From NCBI RefSeq assembly GCF_947507565.1, contig NC_089193.1:124001-188000 (forward strand): DNA of 64,000 nucleotides, read 5' to 3'. This DNA comes from Oscarella lobularis. Taxonomy: Eukaryota > Porifera > Homoscleromorpha > Homosclerophorida > Oscarellidae. The position numbers were made by a program, and so were the translations under genes. Positions 22,701 to 35,114 of this stretch are shown in pieces. The notes below the pieces were generated by a model. It was not told where the DNA came from. It worked only from the letters and a program-made list of their open reading frames with translations, and did no database searches. Each line of letters opens with the position of its first letter. The stretch's first letter is position 1.

Positions 22701-25700
22701 TCTTCAAGACGAACAAGTTGGGAGTGACGCAATTGCGCTTTCATTGCGCTACGATGGCAGCAAATCTCTCAGTCAATGTAAGAAACAACACTAGGGGGAA
22801 AAAAGAGGGGTCTATTTTAAGTTTTCAAAGATCGTTGCTGGTCCTCCGACGACCATCAAGTTTCTTCACTATACAAACGAAGTAATTAAATATTTAATAA
22901 TCTATGTATTTAATTCTGTGTTGATAGGTCGTTACTGTGTACAATAACACCGCTCTTCCGTCGCCGCTCGTCGTCCAGCTCTGCGACACTTCCGGCAATC
23001 CGGCCGAAATAGCTGGCGTTCCCATATCGCTCGGACGAACGAAAGGCTTCAACGTAAGGAAACGTGGCTATATAGGAGAAAAAAATCATGATTCTCTGAC
23101 GTCATACGCTCGCAGCTTCTTCCGCAGACGCAGGGCGAACGAACGAACGATTTGGGACAAGTGGATTTCGGCATTCTTATCGCAAGCTGCGACGAGTGAG
23201 CGAATTTTCTTTTATGACGTCACTTGATATAAGGCTTTTGTTTTGTTTGTTTGTTTTTTTCTTTGCACAGGTTGGGCAGCTTTAATGTGACCCCGCGAGC
23301 GTGTCTCGCGCCGAGAGACGAAACGAACGATAAAGGCGATAAGGACGAAAGGAAGAGTATTATATATGGAAGCAGTCTAATGATAAGGCGAGTGTCTATT
23401 CGAAGTGTAGAGTTGTTAGAGGGGGGGGGACAATATCTAGTTTAGAATTCAGCCGAATTCATCGGTTCCCGCCAAAATCGCTGTGGCGTTTTTGAGTCAA
23501 CAGCAATGCATTGCCGGCACCACAATGCCGGGTACGTGTTTGGTGTAGTAGCAGTACAAATAAGGCGAAAATCTTCATTTTTTCAGATGTTGAGGTTCAG
23601 ATTCAAGCTGAGGACAGTAGCGTTATAAAGGACGTTCTTCTACCGCACATTGCTATGGGAATCAAGGATGAATCGCTGGAGGCGACAGTCGAAAACGTGC
23701 TTAATAGATATCAATTCTAATAAACAATTTATTATTATTATTATTATTAGCTTAAAGTCGTCTCGCCTCCCGTGGCGGACGACTCCGGACGAACACGCGG
23801 AAGCTGTTACTTCCGGTATCTCTTTTCTATATCTTATCTCGGCATTGAAACGTTTTTCTTTGCAGGAATCACGAGGCCCCGCAAAAGGCAGCTAACTACA
23901 CTGTCTTGGTCAACTACGATAGCGGTCACACGCGATTAATTAGTAGTCCGGTAAGAAGAAAACTTTCCTATTGTTTTGACGTCGATATTTATTTCCTTAT
24001 AGTTCCGGGTTACCGTTCTACCGGCGAACCCGGAAAAACTTGTACCCATGGTTACGCCTGCCATGGCAACCGTAACCAATCAGAGTCCGGTTCGAAGTCG
24101 AACGTTAGTCAATGATTTGTCTCTTTGTCTCGAGGTAGAAATCATTTAGAGAGAGGGGTGGAGGGGGGGGGGGGGGGGGGGGGGGGGATCCTTTTGAAGG
24201 AATCTTTTTTTGAGGATGCGTTTGGTAATGTAACGCGCAGCGTTTCGGGGTCCGTCACGGCGACTATTCTACCGGATAAGGACGAGAATCCGACGCCGAT
24301 TCTCGACGCCGGAACGATGACGACGTTTGACTTCGAAAACGGCGAGTGTCACGTCAAGCGATTGCTCATCGCCGAAGGATCACCGGGAAAGAGCGGACAG
24401 AGCTACGTGCTTCGTTTCGAAGCCGTCGTATCGGATACAGAGTCGCAAGTGGCGCCGTACGACATCGACTTTTTATTTTGTGACGGTAAGGAATAGGAAT
24501 AGGAGTCGGAGTAGGAATGGATAAGCATATACACATAGATTCTATTAGACACGCAATGTAGTGTTTTTTGAATAACTATGGACACGCAGACATAGACTAT
24601 GTTCCTATAGATGTGGGCAAAAGGAGGGACTTCGCTCAGTTGGCGAAGCGTAGGGACGAAGTTCTTAGGACGGCGTCCGAGAGGCGAAGAACTCTTGAGG
24701 CGACGGAGAAACTTGTGTCAGACCTCCAAGGCGAGGGGGAAAGGGGAAGAAAAACGGCTCTTTAAAAAACTTGATTTCTATTTTAGGAAAAATAACTAAA
24801 GGCGATGCGAATGTTTTGAAGCTCAGACAGCAATTGAAACAGAGTGGGGCTAGTGACGAACAGTTGGAAAATGTATAGGCGTTTCCTTTGCTTTCGCAGA
24901 GTCTAACTCGTTCTTTTCTCTTTCTAGTTGGAATCTATTGATAAATTCGCGTCTGAGTGTCAACAGCGAAAGAAGAAAATTCAATGTCGACCAAGACGAA
25001 ATTGCCTTTTGGAAAATCCCCCGTTCGAACCGGAAGTTGTGGGAAAGGTGATCGCGGGGCTGACCCAATAATATTCAGTCGTATTTTTTTCTCCTCTTTG
25101 AAGATCGGGCTTTTGGCGAAAGTCGAAGACGACAAAGTAGCGTCAGCTCTGTCTTGGTACATGTCGTCCGATATGGACTGCATTGTGACGACAACAACAG
25201 CAAAAGTCACAGAGAAAAAAACTGAATAAATAAATAAATAAAAATATAATTCTATTGCAGGCGAAAGAGATAGTCCGCAAGAGCGGCGGAGCTCAGCAAG
25301 TTCTCCCACTCGACGGGATTTTTCAAAAGGGTTTACCTGATTGGAGAAAGTAAGCTCCTTTGGTCTCCTACCTATTTGAAACGTTTACTCACGTCATTCT
25401 AGACCGCTGCCTCACCAGAGAGCTCAACTCCAAAAAGTTCCTGGTAATCCAGTGTACGCAAGAAGTCTTCTCATTCTTCCGGACGATCAGGAGAAAAGAG
25501 AGAGAGCCAAAAAGGGTGAGATTTCTTTATAGTAGTAGTAGAGAAACTCGATTTTTTCCTCTCCTTAGTCTTCGGACTGCTATTGGGTGATACTCTCATT
25601 CTCGATGATCTCGATTCGGCGACGACGTATCGCCAGATGGTCGTCAAACACGTGTCCTGTCCGACTATTCTCACGCGGACGGGCGAGAGAGTTCGCAGTC

Positions 25701-26222
25701 AAGGTATGGTAGCGGGGGGCCGGGGAGGGAACAAAGTATTGGAGATATAGATTTTTTTCATTAAGGAACTTTCGGGGGTGCGCAGAATCGAGCGCGGCCG
25801 AGCATGATGAGAGGGATCATGTTTTCCGCTCCTGAACCGCCAGAATTGGCTAACATTCATCGCGTATTAGGTTCGTGGGGTCCGCGAGGGTGTGCGCCTC
25901 GAAGTCAGGGGAGTATCCCTTCTAGAATTGCTCCAAGGCTTTCGACAGGCGAATTATCGTCTCAATGAAACGAGAAGAGAGCTTCGCGTAATTAATTCCC
26001 TAATGATTGATGTTGTAGTGACAACGTTTCGTTTAGTCGCATCAAGAAACATTGGACGGTGACACTATGCGAGAAACGCGTCGTCAGTTGAGGGAAGCCG
26101 AGACTCAATTGCGGGACGTTGAACGCCAGCTTGCAATGCATCGTCGGAGACGGAGGCCGGGCGGGAATGCGGACGAGCCCCAAGCGAAAATGCCGCGTCT
26201 CGGCGCAGAAGAATTCAGTTAA
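16750..26222 (+). CDS. SMCHD1: SMCHD1: GHKL ATPase with SMC-type hinge domain
   Basis: This is a many-exon gene for the non-canonical SMC protein SMCHD1, a nuclear ATPase that silences chromatin in vertebrates. Early exons: 16750-16866 (N-terminal ubiquitin-like part, [11 protein letters not shown]), 16922-17000, 17054-17215 ([14 protein letters not shown]), 17289-17371 (N-box with Glu and Asn in FAELIDNAL), 17426-17541 ([11 protein letters not shown]), 17595-17715 ([16 protein letters not shown], the G2 motif), then 17771-17890, 17942-18105, 18156-18261, 18307-18438, 18523-18583, 18642-18762 ([13 protein letters not shown]), 18829-18878, 18970-19096, 19176-19385, 20168-20281 and onward. Middle exons are beta-rich Ig-like linkers. 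The hinge is encoded at about 24780-25870 ([13 protein letters not shown], then [18 protein letters not shown]). The last exon 26037-26222 ends with an Arg-rich tail. Catalytic residues are conserved and no break was seen, so it should be functional. The first intron has a GC donor. Confidence 0.94.
18460..18480 (+). repeat. Poly-G tract, 21 bases, in an SMCHD1 intron
   Basis: It lies on the sense strand 22 bases after a GTAAG donor. It could form a G-quadruplex in the pre-mRNA. Confidence 0.9.
19440..20160. repeat. Large SMCHD1 intron with tandem hairpins
   Basis: This intron (19386-20167) is several times longer than its neighbours. Between about 19815 and 20020 a 45-60-bp unit recurs, each with an inverted repeat such as CCTATACAG-CTTT-CTGTATAGG followed by TAGATTCTTTGGTTTCGTTA. 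The insert is probably a mobile or satellite sequence. Confidence 0.75.
24163..24187 (+). repeat. Poly-G tract, 25 bases, in an SMCHD1 intron
   Basis: It is a second sense-strand G run, between the donor after ...LSLCLE and the acceptor before DAFGNVTRS. Confidence 0.9.
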
Positions 26223-26365
26223 ATTCCGGTAATCGCAAAAGACATCAGATAATGATGACGTCATATCACGCCAAACGCGCTCGTAAGTAATGAAACGTGT
26301 GTTTTTGTCGTTTGCGTGTTTGCTCGGTAAATGATGTTCAATAAAGTTAATTAAATCTGGCGCTA

Positions 26366-26808
26366 ATGTCCCGGATGTTCAGCATAAAAACGAACGTAGT
26401 TTCCCCTCTCCTCCATTCACCCCCTCGCCCCAAATGGGAGGCAAGGCCAGGTGGGCACCTGCTGTGAGTCAAAGGACTCGTGGGGTCACTCCATACTCCC
26501 CCGCGGAGGGTGAGCCCGTTTAACCTCCTGGCTCCGAGCCTTGGACTGTGAAAGTGGCAGCTGGGATGTCAGTCCACTCACAGGTGCAATTCCAAGGGGC
26601 GTCACTGATTTACCCGCCAGTGCTCCGCCTTACGCGGGGAGGCAACTCTATAGCCTCTGCAGAGGTATGGCCTATTTATCGCTCTTGGCCACAGAGGGAT
26701 GGCTGCGTCTGCCTCGTCGGATTGGAGGAACAACTACACGGTAAAACAATTGACAAAGGGGAAAACAAAGAAAAGTACCTGGCGTCCGCCAAAGTCTCGA
26801 GCAGATAA
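26366..26808 (+). mobile_element. Interspersed element family B, copy 2 (443 bp)
   Basis: Near-identical to 8908-9350 and in the same orientation. A partial duplicate of its 3' third (CGCTCTTGGCCACAGAGG) follows at 26827-26860. It lies 140 bp after the SMCHD1 stop codon and may be transcribed in the 3' UTR. Confidence 0.85.
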
Positions 26809-26869
26809 AACAACAAAAGGCCTGTTTTTCGCTCTTGGCCACAGAGGAATGGCTGGCTGGCCTCAAATA

Positions 26870-27200
26870 TAAGGTCTATGAGTAATTTTATAAGTAATTT
26901 TATAAGAAATTGAAAATTACAAAAAAGAGACTATGAGTAAATTAACTACAAATAATTTGTAGGACAATTACTCTCAAAGTCTATGAGAAATTGTATTAGA
27001 AATAGAAATTACTCACAGGGTCCATGAGTAAATTCACTACTAATAAATTCAGACAATGACTCACAGGGCCATAGAGTAATTTCACAACTGATAAATTTAA
27101 AAACAATTACTCACAGGGTCCACGAGTAATTGTATTAGAAATAGAAAATTACTAACCGGGTCCATGAGTAATTTCACTACTAATAATTTCAAAGACACTT
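26870..27200. repeat. AT-rich tandem repeat
   Basis: The motif GGGTCCATGAGTAATTT or variants, followed by CACTACTAATAAATTC, recurs several times with a period near 85 bp. The units are imperfect. Confidence 0.75.
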
Positions 27201-27454
27201 ATCTATGTTTCGATTCCCCGTGAATCATCTCTTTTGTGCGCTCTCCTCCAATCATCCCTTCAAAACTCCTCCTCCTCCTCCTCCTCTTCTTCTTCCCTTG
27301 TCCGTTCGTTCGCTCGTTCGTCCGTCCATTCGTACGACGAGCTATACCGACAACAAACACGTCATGATACGTTCCGCTCGCTTCTCGAGCGTTCAAAAGG
27401 GACCAATGAGCCAATATTTGAACGTACCATTTGTCAGATGTGATGGCCGCACGC
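27201..27454. other. Unassigned, with a CTC/CTT microsatellite
   Basis: A (TCC)n/(TTC)n run lies at about 27266-27296, followed by TCG/TTCG-rich text. No gene was recognised. Confidence 0.4.
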
Positions 27455-28612
27455 CCGGAGGATACACCGTCGCGGCCCCCAGGGCCCGCTTGATACAAGG
27501 GAACATACATCTAAATAAAAATTATAAAAAATTGGTTGCCTTAGAAACCAAACTTTGGCTACCAACAACTCCAGGGTCAGAGAGACCACATATTGAATCT
27601 TAGCTCGATCGGAACAGGGGAAGGAACTTTGCGAACAATGCAAACATGCACCATAGCCAAAAAAGTTTTTGGGTTGGAATTTCAACCAAAATTTTGGCCG
27701 ATGGCCACCAAACCTTTTCGTCTCCTACATACTACCTAATAGAATTCCGCTCCACGAAAAAACGGGGAGAATTCCATCACGGGACGGAGAAAATCGAAAA
27801 ACATTTTCGAATTTTCTCATTCGCGACGAAATACATTTAAATGCGTGCCGTTTCGACACGAAACATCGCACGGCGACCGGACCAAGACCCATCGAATCGT
27901 CATTAACGACTCTACAAGATTGGTTGAGAGCCGTGTCGAAATACGCAAATTTTCGACATGAAAACGTGTCGAACATACAAATAGGCCTACTTGCGTGCGC
28001 GGAAACAACCCCACCTTTACGACGCCGCCGCGCCGCTACGGCGCGACGTAGGGCGACGAACGATACTTCGATCGAAAGCCCATATCATCTAGTTTTCGAT
28101 TGGCCGTTTGTCAACGGCGTACGACACGCCGTTTGACGCACAGCGAGCGCGAAATAAAAGGGCCACGCCCCCTTTTCGAGCATAGAAAAACGTCGTAAAT
28201 GGCTCAGAAAACGAAACGGAACGTAGCGAAACGTTTCAAAACATTGCGCAAACATTGTTTCGCATCGAATCGAAATGATCCGATCGAATTTCGAGGTGCG
28301 CGTCACACATTGGCGACGCGACGCCGCGATTTCGGCCGTTTCGCGCTATCGCCAAGGCTCTAAACTACCTAATAAGTACTTACCTATTCATTTTTTCGAC
28401 GTCGCCCGAGCTTCGGAAACGTTGCATTCGAGCCAAATCAGAGCTAAGCCAAATCCAATTCATTCACGAAATGAGCAAAGCGCGCTATCATACGCACGTG
28501 ATTCGGCTGGAGTACAATACTGAAGTAAAAACAATTATTAAAAATCAAAATTTCGCACTATTTACAATCTATAATAGTGCGGGAAGGATTTGAAAAGCAT
28601 TTCCGAACAAAA
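27455..28612 (+). mobile_element. Interspersed element family A, copy 2 (about 1.16 kb)
   Basis: This is the inverted, diverged partner of 7040-8165. Both copies keep a corresponding open segment (for example TKHRTATGPRPIESSLTTL on the element's sense strand), although the open frame here is much shorter. No known protein domain is present. Together the two copies form a 20-kb-spaced inverted pair. Confidence 0.75.
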
Positions 28613-28870
28613 TAGAAAAATCTTTCGCGTCAAATGAGCCGAAATTCCACACAGTGGTAGCTCTACACCGTCTGTTCGCTCCAGATATCGACATCGCCTA
28701 ATCTTTAATTCTCACGTCTTAGATATTAAATTGAGGGACAAATCTTTAATTCGTAGGGCCTAGTTGTTAAATTGAGAACCTAATATTTAATTCTTAGGGC
28801 CTAAATATTAAATCACTCTTAATGAAAGCAGAACCTTCACTCGTAGTGCTCATCATCGTCTTTATAAGAG
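28613..28870. other. Unassigned flank of the triplet repeat
   Basis: Short repeats of TTAAT and GGGCCTA(AAT) occur near 28700-28810. Nothing else seen. Confidence 0.3.
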
Positions 28871-28871
28871 A

Positions 28872-29763
<892 letters not shown>

Positions 29764-29772
29764 ATGATTTTA

Positions 29773-29835
29773 CTACCTAGCTACCTAGCTACCTAGCTAC
29801 CTAGTTACCTAGCTACCTAGTTACCTAGCTACCAG
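29773..29835. repeat. 8-bp tandem repeat TACCTAGC
   Basis: About seven units of TACCTAGC or TACCTAGT follow the triplet array directly. Confidence 0.9.
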
Positions 29836-29929
29836 ACTATTTAGACCTACTTAATTTAATTACTTATTTTTTATTAATCTATTGATCTCTACCTTAAAAA
29901 GGTGATCGTTGAAAAACCGTCGTTGCGTC

Positions 29930-30020
29930 GTCGTCCTTGGGGCTGTCCTTTCGTCCCGTCGTCTCGTCGTCTCGTCGTCTCGTCGTCCCGTCGTCCCGTC
30001 GTCTTTTCGTCCCGTCCCTG
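29930..30020. repeat. GTCGTCTC-type microsatellite
   Basis: Runs of CGTCGTC(T/C)CGTCG make up this stretch between the 8-bp repeat and the longer satellite. Confidence 0.85.
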
Positions 30021-30027
30021 CATAGAG

Positions 30028-31330
30028 TACCTATAAACTCAAAAAAAAGAACGAGCCAGAGGAATACTGAGCGCTACATACAGTACCTTTGCGAATGCCG
30101 GCTTCGTCCCGTCTTCTTCATCCTGCTTGAGGCCTCCTAAAGCTCAAAGAAAAACAAGCAAGGGAAACTGTAAACGATCCATACAGATACCTGTAATAAT
30201 ATTTCTTCGTCTGCATCATCTTCGTCCACGTCTTTTTCGTCCCTTCTACTTCATCTGCCTTCAGCACCTAAAACTGAAACAAAAGCAAGCAGGAGAAAAT
30301 ATAAGCTACCCATACAGATACCTCTGTCAATTCTTCGTCGACGTCATCTTCGTCTCCATCATCTTTGTCCCTTCTTCTTCATCCCTAAAGCTCAAAGAAA
30401 AACCAGCAAGAGAAACACAAAACGATCCATACAGATACCTCAGCAATATCTTCGTCAACATCTCTTTCGTTTACATCTACTTCGTCCCTTCGTCCTTGAC
30501 AACCTAAATCTCAAAAAAAAGGAAGCAAAAGAAAAACTAAGCAATCCATACAGATACCTTTGCAATTTCTTCGTCGACATCGTCTTCATCACTTCTACTT
30601 CGTCTACTTCTACTTCGTCCCTTCGTCCTTGACAACCTAAATCTCAAAGAAAAGAAAGCAAAAGAAAAACTAAGCAATCCATACAGATACCTTTGCAATT
30701 TCTTCGTCGACATCGTCTTCATCACTTCTACTTCGTCTACTTCCACTTCGTCCCTTCGTCCTTGACAACCTAAATCTCAAAGAAAAGAAAGCAAAAGAGA
30801 AACTACGTAATCCATACAGATACCTCAGGACTTCCTTCGTCGACATCATCTTCGTCGACTTCGTTTTCGTCTACATCATCTTTATCATCCTGACGCACCT
30901 AAAACTCAAACGAAAGCAAGCAAGGGAAAAAATAATCAACCCATGCAGACACCTGTGCCATTTCTTCGTCAACGTCATCTTCGTCTCCATCATCTTCGTC
31001 TCCATCGTCTTCGTCCCTCTTCTTCATCCCTGCGTCTTTGAAAACCTAAATCTCAAAGAAAGAAAGCAAAAGAAAAAATGAGCAATCCATACAGATACCT
31101 CTTGCATTTTTTCGTCCACTTCCTTTTCGTCTTCGTCCTCTTCATGTCAGCATTATCTATTCAAAAAAGCCAGCAAGTGAAAAAGGAAGCACTACATACA
31201 GATACCTCAATCTTCGTCCCTCACTTACGTCAACGTCGTTCCCTTGCCTTCCCGTCTTGCATCCGTCCTAAATCTAAAAAAAAAGAAAACAAACGAAAAC
31301 GCAAGGAAAACATACAGGTACCGTATAAGA
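30028..31330. repeat. Satellite, about 110-145-bp unit, eleven copies
   Basis: The landmark CATACAGATACCT or a close variant recurs about eleven times between 30079 and 31311. It is followed by TTCGTC-rich text and preceded by CTCAAAGAAA and an A-rich tract. Two neighbouring units near 30620-30770 are almost identical, showing recent unequal exchange. Confidence 0.9.
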
Positions 31331-32950
31331 CGTCTTCAATTGGCGTAGCACAATCCTGTCCGCACCTAGGCACCCTAAAGAAAGAAGCAGTACGGAAAAA
31401 GACGATCGACTAATACAGAAACCTTTAATTGAGTGTCGTCTTCCGTTGAGGCGACGATCTTCATCAGGACGCCTGCAAGATAAATAAAATTAGTCAAAAA
31501 TTATAGAAAAATACTAATTATCTATTTATCTAATTAATTAATTATTTAATTACCCTATTTAATAATCCTCTACCCTAACTGCCTCTAATTTCCTCTATAG
31601 ATGGCTAAAATAAGATGATTGACGAGGTGAAGATTAAGTGACGGTGAAGTGTAAGAAGATGACGTGTAAATGATGAAGAAAAATGAAGTGAAAATACAGG
31701 AAGAACCTACAATGAAACAAAAGATTAATAAAAAACTAATTATAGAAGGGCAGGTACGTAGGTACACCTAAATCAAACAAGTCTATAAGAAAACGCCAAT
31801 AAATAAATATAAAGGAGTCATACCACTGGCGTTTGACCACGCCCAGCATTGAAGAAATTCGCCCCATTAATTAATTAATTACGTGGTGAACCTATGCTCA
31901 AATAAAAGATAAAGAAAGATGAAAGGAAAACAGGTCCGGAAGTACAGTACACCTAAATAAAACGAAGTCTTTTAATAAAAATAGCAATAAATAAATAAAT
32001 AAAAAGAGTCATACCACCAGCGTTTGACAACGCCAAGCATTGAAAAATTGGACCGTTCACGATTAAAAATCTATACCTAAGGAAACAAATGTTAGGATCG
32101 AGGAAAAATTACCTTCACCTAATCTTTTCAATGTTCCTTGAAAGGGGCCCCACTCACTAAAGCAGCACGATTCCTTTGCGACGTGAGAACAACCGACCAA
32201 TAACGCTTCAAAGAGTTGTTTACTTTTGAAAGGGCGCCTTCAAAAGTGCTAAAAACAAAAGGAATTAGCGAAAACGTGCATGATACGGCTTCTAGCTGCA
32301 ACTGCGGACGCAGAAAGCGCAAGCGCGAAACATTTGCCTAAGGAGACAATCGTTAGAGCCTAAACCAATGAGAATTCGCTTCGATTTTTTGAAGTGCCTG
32401 GTCGAAAAAAAGGGACCCCTCACTTACGCAAAGTCGTTTTTGCAAGCGAAACAAATCCGAAGAGCTTCGATCGTCCAAAGAACGTCCTTGAAGGCTAAGA
32501 AGAGACACTATAGCGAAACGCGAAAGCACACTGCGTCACGCCCCCGCAACACCGCCATCTTCGCGTGTCATGTAGAGTCTTCGTTCGACGAACTGGAGAA
32601 CAATAGACGACCGGCAGCGACTATCTGAGGAAAACAATCGTTCGGCTTACCATTGACGAAGGAAAGCAGAACGATCGAGCCTCGAAGAAGACTCGTACGA
32701 CGTAGAAGCGAGTTTTTCCCTTCGCGATCGGGTAGAGGCTGCAATGAGATGTTAAACTAAAGGCAGCAGCGATAAATTTAGCTGGAGCGGGTTTTCCTAG
32801 AGCCGTTTCGTCGTCGTGCTGCTCCGGACTATCTTTACGGTAGTTTGACACGTGTCATTGATGTCACGAAAAGTTCCGGACAATCACGTGCTGCACGTTT
32901 GGTGCGAAAACATTAGCTGCACGTGAGGTATGCGTTTCAGCGCTTGAAAG
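31331..32950. repeat. Mixed low-copy tandem repeats
   Basis: Two units of about 190 bp around 31800-32050 share AGTCATACCAC and GCGTTTGAC-ACGCC. From about 32090, units near 290 bp share AAACAAT(C/G)TTAG and GG(A/C)CCC(A/T)CTCACT. No gene was recognised. Confidence 0.6.
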
Positions 32951-33049
32951 GAAAAGACGTACGGCTGATTCTTTGGCATAGCCTAATTGTAAAAGAGAAT
33001 GCAAATAATTATGATATACCAGATGATTTTACCGTGTTGTTCCTACTAG

Positions 33050-33400
33050 CTACGATCTCAATCTCCAGTAATTTCACTACAGTCTTTAAGACGACACGAC
33101 CGCCACATACTGCAGTAAGAGAATGGCTATGTCTCGCAGTTGGCAAAACTTCCAACTCGAGTAGAGTCCACGAGTGCGTGCGTGCTGTAAGTCCAAGTGT
33201 CTCTCAGCGAGCTAGCGGCGTCGATTCCCGAATTTAAATCTCCAGTAACGGTCTTGCCTCCAAACAATAATATACGATTAATTGCGTTCGTTGTATTCGG
33301 GAATCGTGTGTGAGCTGCCATTGCGTGGTATTTTCTGTAATATGCTGGTTTAATGGCCACGATGTTTTTGGCAGCAGATTGCACCAGACGTTTGCTGCTG
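33050..33400 (-). pseudogene. Kelch-repeat fragment
   Basis: On the minus strand two consecutive kelch-type units can be read: NRILLFGGKTVTGDL with SLRDTWTY, then WTLLELEVLPTARHSHSL with CGGRVVL. The two are in different frames with no clear intron between them, and the second stops before its Gly-Gly pair is followed by a strand. Kelch units build beta-propellers for protein binding. This looks like a decayed exon pair. Confidence 0.5.
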
Positions 33401-34283
33401 CATCATCAGCTGACGTGCCTTTCGTTTCATTTTTTGCAACGATGTCCAATAAAAGAAGAAGAATTTTCATAAAAAAGGACGGCTTTCAGAATTATTTCAA
33501 TACGTTTTGTTGCCCCTGTAACAGTAATGTCTTAGAACACCTGATCAGCGAGTCTACGTAGGCTTTTCCGATGACGACTTTACCGGGTACATTAAAAGAA
33601 CTGCCAATAAAACTTGGGGTCAACGCCCGGGCGAAATTCAAGTAAAATATTTTTGACGTATGAAGCTTTGCTTTCTTTCCTTTGAACAGTTTTTGGGTAG
33701 AGCGCTGCTTTGAACTCTTTTGCCCTATGCTGATAAAATGCTCTCACACTATTCCGAATACCCTCGACAATGATGGGAAACACGAAGCTCGTATAAAACT
33801 TGTGATAGGTAGACAGTCAGAGACAGGATTTTTATTAAGCCACATGGATGTGTGCCCAAGCACGTATACGTGGAAAAATATTGTGCGTGAAACAAAGAGT
33901 GGCGACAAACGAAGATTTTCGGTAAATCAGAGCCACACACTAGTAGGATCCGCCAATGGGCGGAGCTAGTGTTGTTCGAAAATAATTCTTCTGTAATATG
34001 TTGCCCCAAGAGCTTTGACTTGAAAGTTAAAACATTAACTGGGCTATTGTTGTCGTTCTCAGGTACTGAGTGAGTTTGACTGAACTTGCCTACTTTTCTG
34101 ATTTTAAGCACAAATACGATTCACATGTTTAGTCGTCTCATATTAGGCTGCATGAGCGTTGAGCGATATCCGATAATAAACCTGAGAATCCCTTAAAGCG
34201 GGGTAGCAGTGATTCGCGGGCGGAACAAAGGATCGTCCGGTTTCGTAATGAGTGCAAATTGAATTAATTAATTATCATACAAA
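33401..34283. other. Intergenic, unassigned
   Basis: Open frames on both strands show no recognisable motif. The last 100 bp should contain the promoter of the methyltransferase gene. Confidence 0.3.
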
Positions 34284-35114
34284 ATGCTTTGCAAGCAAGT
34301 CACTTCCACAGTCAGCTGCTTCGTAGTAGTGATGGCACTAGCCGAGACAAACGAATCTGGAGTGCACGCTTCAACCTATAGCAAGTTTTCGAAGCACTTT
34401 CAATTATCTGAAGGCCAGAAATTCCTCGATCACATTCTGCAGCCTCAACGTGGCGATCGCGTTCTCGACTTTGGCTGCGGAACAGGAAACCTAACGCTTC
34501 ACTTAGCAGAGAAAATCGGGCCAAAAGGTTTCCTCGTAGGAGTCGACCCCGACTTAGAGCGAATCAAAATCGCCCAAAGCCGACTCCAAAGCTACGAGAA
34601 TGTAAAAATAGTTCATGGTTCAATAGACGAAGCAAAACCGTTTGCACTTTACGATGTTATCAACTCAAACCAAGTGGTACACTGGATACCTCGCGACAAC
34701 CACGAAGAGTACGTTGGAAAGATCTTTGATTTGCTGAGACCAGGTGGACGTGTCGGCTTCACGACGGGGAATGATCACAAAGGCTTCATACGAGAGCTCT
34801 CTGCAAGTCAATATGGAAATTCCTACGAATCGTTTATAGCTGCTACGGGATGGAGTCGTGCTCCGCTTTCCTACTGGGAATCGCTTTTCAGAGACGCCGG
34901 CTTCGAAATCGTATACAGCTCGAAAGAGGACAAGAGTGGCGTCTTCCCGGACGAAAGGACATTACTCGATTGGTGGGAAGCGACGACTGTGGGCTACTTC
35001 AACGCCGCTATTAAAACGCCGGAGGAACTGCTGAAAAAATACAAATTGAAAAGAGACGGACCGATTCCTGTCTACTCTTCTCTTCTGGACGTTGTGGCTA
35101 AGAAACCGAGTTAG
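34284..35114 (+). CDS. Class I SAM-dependent methyltransferase, intronless
   Basis: This single-exon frame gives 276 residues; a second ATG at 34332 would give 260 and match the paralogue's start better. The SAM-binding motif I is DRVLDFGCGTGN, the acidic end of strand 2 is VGVDPD, and the post-motif VVHWIPR plus LLRPGGRVGFTTG are typical of the Methyltransf_11/25 group. The hydrophobic first 16 residues could be a weak targeting signal if the upstream ATG is used. Substrate cannot be told; relatives act on small acids and metabolites. It is paralogous to the gene at 36395-37183, which lies tail to tail with it. Absence of introns in an intron-dense genome suggests retroposition or lateral transfer followed by duplication. 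The frame is intact. Confidence 0.9.
   Translation: MLCKQVTSTVSCFVVVMALAETNESGVHASTYSKFSKHFQLSEGQKFLDHILQPQRGDRVLDFGCGTGNLTLHLAEKIGPKGFLVGVDPDLERIKIAQSRLQSYENVKIVHGSIDEAKPFALYDVINSNQVVHWIPRDNHEEYVGKIFDLLRPGGRVGFTTGNDHKGFIRELSASQYGNSYESFIAATGWSRAPLSYWESLFRDAGFEIVYSSKEDKSGVFPDERTLLDWWEATTVGYFNAAIKTPEELLKKYKLKRDGPIPVYSSLLDVVAKKPS

Noticed and set aside
30127-31413. Several frames rich in Ser, Phe and Lys
   Set aside because: They are translations of the ~125-bp satellite and repeat with its period.
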